Shown one piece after another: positions 14,426 through 16,038 of a DNA stretch of 16,038 nucleotides. The translations under genes and the position numbers were made by a program. How positions within the stretch are numbered: position 1 is the first letter of the stretch; every line of letters starts with the position of its first letter. The notes beneath the pieces are model-generated. The model ran no database searches. It saw only the letters and a list, made by a program, of their open reading frames with translations, and was not told the origin of the DNA. The stretch comes from JANXXV01 sp038230275 (GTDB lineage Bacteria; Acidobacteriota; Terriglobia; Bryobacterales; Bryobacteraceae). Location of the stretch: contig JBBRNO010000150.1 in the NCBI GenBank assembly GCA_038230275.1, positions 1 through 16,038 of the forward strand, read 5' to 3'.

Positions 14426-15739
14426 TCAGTCATCCGGGTCTTCCACGAAGCAGCTTTCGAAGGCTCGGCCTAGAAGTTCGTCCGTCAGTTCAAACGGCAA
14501 TCGTTCAAAATTGATCAGGTCGAGCGCGTGTGAAAGAACGTCCCGCGGATGACAACGGCGGAAGGGCTTCCCGGAAATCCTGTAGTATCGATCGATGAAT
14601 CGTCCCACGATTCCCTGCGGATAAGGAAGCTCTCGCGATTCGCAATAAAAATGAAATATCTGTTCGAACTCCTCCGCGGTGGGATTTCTGACCAGCATCT
14701 TATATTGAATCCGGCGCAGAAATGCTTCGTCCCCCAAGCCCTCCGGTTTCAGGTTAGTGGAGAAGATGAGGAACGCCTCGAACGGCACCGTGATTTTTCC
14801 GCCCGTTCGCAGGGAGAGATAGTCAATCCGCCGCTCCATGGGGACAATCCAACGGTTCAACACTTCCGTGGGAGTCGCCTTTTGACGGCCGAAATCGTCA
14901 ATCAGATAGATGCCGTTGTTTGCCTTGAGTTGGAACGGAGCATCATAGACTTTTGATGTTGCGTTGTAGCTGAGGTCCAGCATCTCCATGGAGAGTTCGC
15001 CGCCCGTCACAATGAATGGCCGGCGGCATTTGAACCAGCGCCCGTCATGAGGAAGTTCGAACGCCAGCGCTGATACCGGTTCCTCATCCTGCACCAATTG
15101 ATGATAGGTCGGATCGTAGACTTGCACGATCACCCCTTGATATTCAATCGCATACGGCAAATAGATACACGATTGGTCCAGGTTCCCCAACGCCTCCGCC
15201 AGGAAGGTTTTCCCATTGCCCGGCTGGCCATAGATTAGGAACGAATTGCCGGAGCAGACTGCTGGCCCAATTTGCGACAAAATCTGCTCAGTCACTACCA
15301 TCCGGCGGTAGGCGCGCCTCAGCGCCTCCATCGTCAGCCAGCCGTCGGGTTGCCGCTGCCGCCGTACGAAATACGTGTATTGATAAAGTGGAACCGGCGC
15401 CGGTCCACAATATTGATTGCTTTCCAGAACCTCCCTGGCGTGCACGCGCCCTAATTCGGTGAGCGAGAATTGCGCCGAAACCGAACCCATTCCTAACGAC
15501 CGCTTCACTTGCACGGCTTGATTCCGCTTAAACGTATCCAGCAGGCATTCAATAGCGCTGAAGCGTAACCCCATTGCCAGCGAAAGATCCCGACCCGATA
15601 CTTCCCCTCGCACGTAGAGAAGCTTTAGAATCAAATGCTCCAGTATCGCGGCGCTCAGCCCGGTATGCGCAATGGATTCCGGAACCGGGGGCACCAACGG
15701 TTCAGGCGAAAGCTCAAGGCCCTGATCTGGCATTGCCAT
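14426..15739 (-). CDS. AAA+ ATPase with N-terminal winged-helix-like region
   Basis: I recognise the fold, not the specific gene. Numbering is from the longest frame (TTG 15808, 460 residues). Residues ~50-130 look like a winged-helix domain (LEHLILKLLYVRGEVSG, then a helix and a QFSLTELG wing-like strand). The ATPase part has Walker A GQPGNGKT (194-201), a Walker B-like YLIDDFG with Asp304-Asp305 where most AAA+ proteins have DE, a sensor-1 FSTN (Asn352) and an arginine pair RR at 365-366. Nearly 100 residues separate Walker A from B, more than usual, implying an inserted hairpin. I prefer ATG 15739 (MAMPDQ), which has GGA upstream; TTG 15808 and ATG 15733 are alternatives. Cytosolic. No partner gene is visible, and the gene just downstream is the broken PEP-CTERM gene. 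Confidence 0.8.
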   Translation of the reverse strand: MAMPDQGLELSPEPLVPPVPESIAHTGLSAAILEHLILKLLYVRGEVSGRDLSLAMGLRFSAIECLLDTFKRNQAVQVKRSLGMGSVSAQFSLTELGRVHAREVLESNQYCGPAPVPLYQYTYFVRRQRQPDGWLTMEALRRAYRRMVVTEQILSQIGPAVCSGNSFLIYGQPGNGKTFLAEALGNLDQSCIYLPYAIEYQGVIVQVYDPTYHQLVQDEEPVSALAFELPHDGRWFKCRRPFIVTGGELSMEMLDLSYNATSKVYDAPFQLKANNGIYLIDDFGRQKATPTEVLNRWIVPMERRIDYLSLRTGGKITVPFEAFLIFSTNLKPEGLGDEAFLRRIQYKMLVRNPTAEEFEQIFHFYCESRELPYPQGIVGRFIDRYYRISGKPFRRCHPRDVLSHALDLINFERLPFELTDELLGRAFESCFVEDPDD

Positions 15740-15956
15740 GGTTCCAGACTGATCGGTCGCGAGGTTCACTACATGGCTTATCGGCCGGAAACCTCGTTCT
15801 TTGACCAAACTGGTTCAACCGATGCCGCCAGACGGATTAAGGACAGATCGTGTCTAGTGCTTAGTTCCAGAAATAGGCGTTCTGGATTTTCGCGGCCCAC
15901 ACTGCGTTTCCGAGCCGCGACCGTGAGAAGGTGTGAAAAAATCGAGAATGGCCACT

Positions 15957-15984
15957 TAAAACATGTTCACTCTAAAATGTTTTA
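15957..15984. promoter_or_regulatory. Inverted repeat TAAAACAT-N12-ATGTTTTA, operator-like
   Basis: Perfect 8-base arms at 15957-15964 and 15977-15984. The right arm also lies in a tighter palindrome, CTAAAATGTTTTAG (15972-15985). The left arm is followed by TGTT, so two related TAAAA-type sites occur 16 bases apart. They overlap the proposed -35/-10 spacer of the plus-strand gene at 16000, the usual place for a repressor site. The surrounding AT-rich stretch contrasts with the GC-rich coding DNA. Confidence 0.5.
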
Positions 15985-15993
15985 GGCGATAAT
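15966..15993 (+). promoter_or_regulatory. Putative promoter TTCACT-16-GATAAT for the gene at 16000
   Basis: GATAAT at 15988-15993 (five of six to consensus) ends six bases before ATG 16000. TTCACT at 15966-15971 is a four-of-six -35 with 16-base spacing. The predicted transcript start is at or next to the ATG. The rest of the 15740-15999 divergent gap shows no gene. Confidence 0.45.
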
Positions 15994-15999
15994 CGGTTT

Positions 16000-16038
16000 A
16001 TGGAACCTGAAGCACAAGGGATCTTAGTGGAAATCCCA
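16000..16038 (+). CDS. Start of an unidentified gene, cut by the right edge
   Basis: ATG 16000 opens a frame of 13 codons (MEPEAQGILVEIP) to the end of the window. It is supported by the promoter-like elements and palindrome directly upstream. Too little is visible to assign a function. It diverges from the AAA+ ATPase gene, so the palindrome could be a control point for both. Confidence 0.5.
   Translation, partial: MEPEAQGILVEIP

Noticed and set aside
15574..15985. Plus-strand open frames across the AAA+ gene start
   Set aside because: No ribosome site or domain; they overlap the AAA+ N-terminus and the operator region.

Overview
This window looks like chromosomal DNA of a GC-rich Gram-negative soil-type bacterium. 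The best guess is Acidobacteriota, in the Solibacter/Bryobacter group. That is an inference from gene content: a Tat-exported DUF1501 protein, a secreted SMP-30-family lipoprotein, an M61 peptidase, a PEP-CTERM protein remnant and an O-antigen-ligase-like protein. No rRNA or other decisive marker is present. I see no tRNA or rRNA gene, insertion sequence, CRISPR array, integron or phage gene. Most of the window is ordinary, tightly packed chromosome.

Layout. Positions 1-2693 (minus strand) carry a HutI-like amidohydrolase, a stand-alone glutamate formimidoyltransferase and the 5' part of lipoyl synthase (lipA), which runs off the left edge. The amidohydrolase has lost three of the residues that define imidazolonepropionase. 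Positions 2769-6053 (plus) hold three exported proteins in a likely operon: an SMP-30/gluconolactonase-like lipoprotein, a small monooxygenase-like (ABM) protein and an M61 peptidase with a PDZ domain. Positions 6080-7572 (plus) hold methionine aminopeptidase and an RsuA/RluB-type pseudouridine synthase sharing an ATGA overlap. Positions 7611-9545 (plus) hold a DUF1501 protein and a cyclophilin. Positions 9548-11469 (minus) hold an SDR oxidoreductase and an O-antigen-ligase-like membrane protein. Positions 11495-13700 (plus) hold a SixA-type phosphohistidine phosphatase and an acyl-CoA synthetase. The rest (minus) is a PEP-CTERM gene broken by three frameshifts and an AAA+ ATPase with an N-terminal helix-turn-helix-like region. 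Diverging from it, a plus-strand gene starts at 16000 behind an AT-rich promoter with a palindromic operator-like sequence.

The most interesting signals are regulatory and degenerative. First, many genes that head a transcription unit have a -10-like hexamer (TAGAAT, TAAACT, TACAAT, TATACT or GATAAT) ending only 6-9 bases before the start codon. Genes inside operons tend instead to have a Shine-Dalgarno sequence or overlap the previous gene. This suggests widespread leaderless transcription. In the 11470-11494 gap one palindrome, AGTATACT, could serve as the -10 box for both divergent genes. Second, the HutI homologue lacks its metal-binding Asp and two catalytic residues yet remains paired with an intact formimidoyltransferase. 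Third, the PEP-CTERM gene can be reassembled across three single-base shifts and its 3' end overlaps the acyl-CoA synthetase. I found no clear new multi-gene defence or mobile system.
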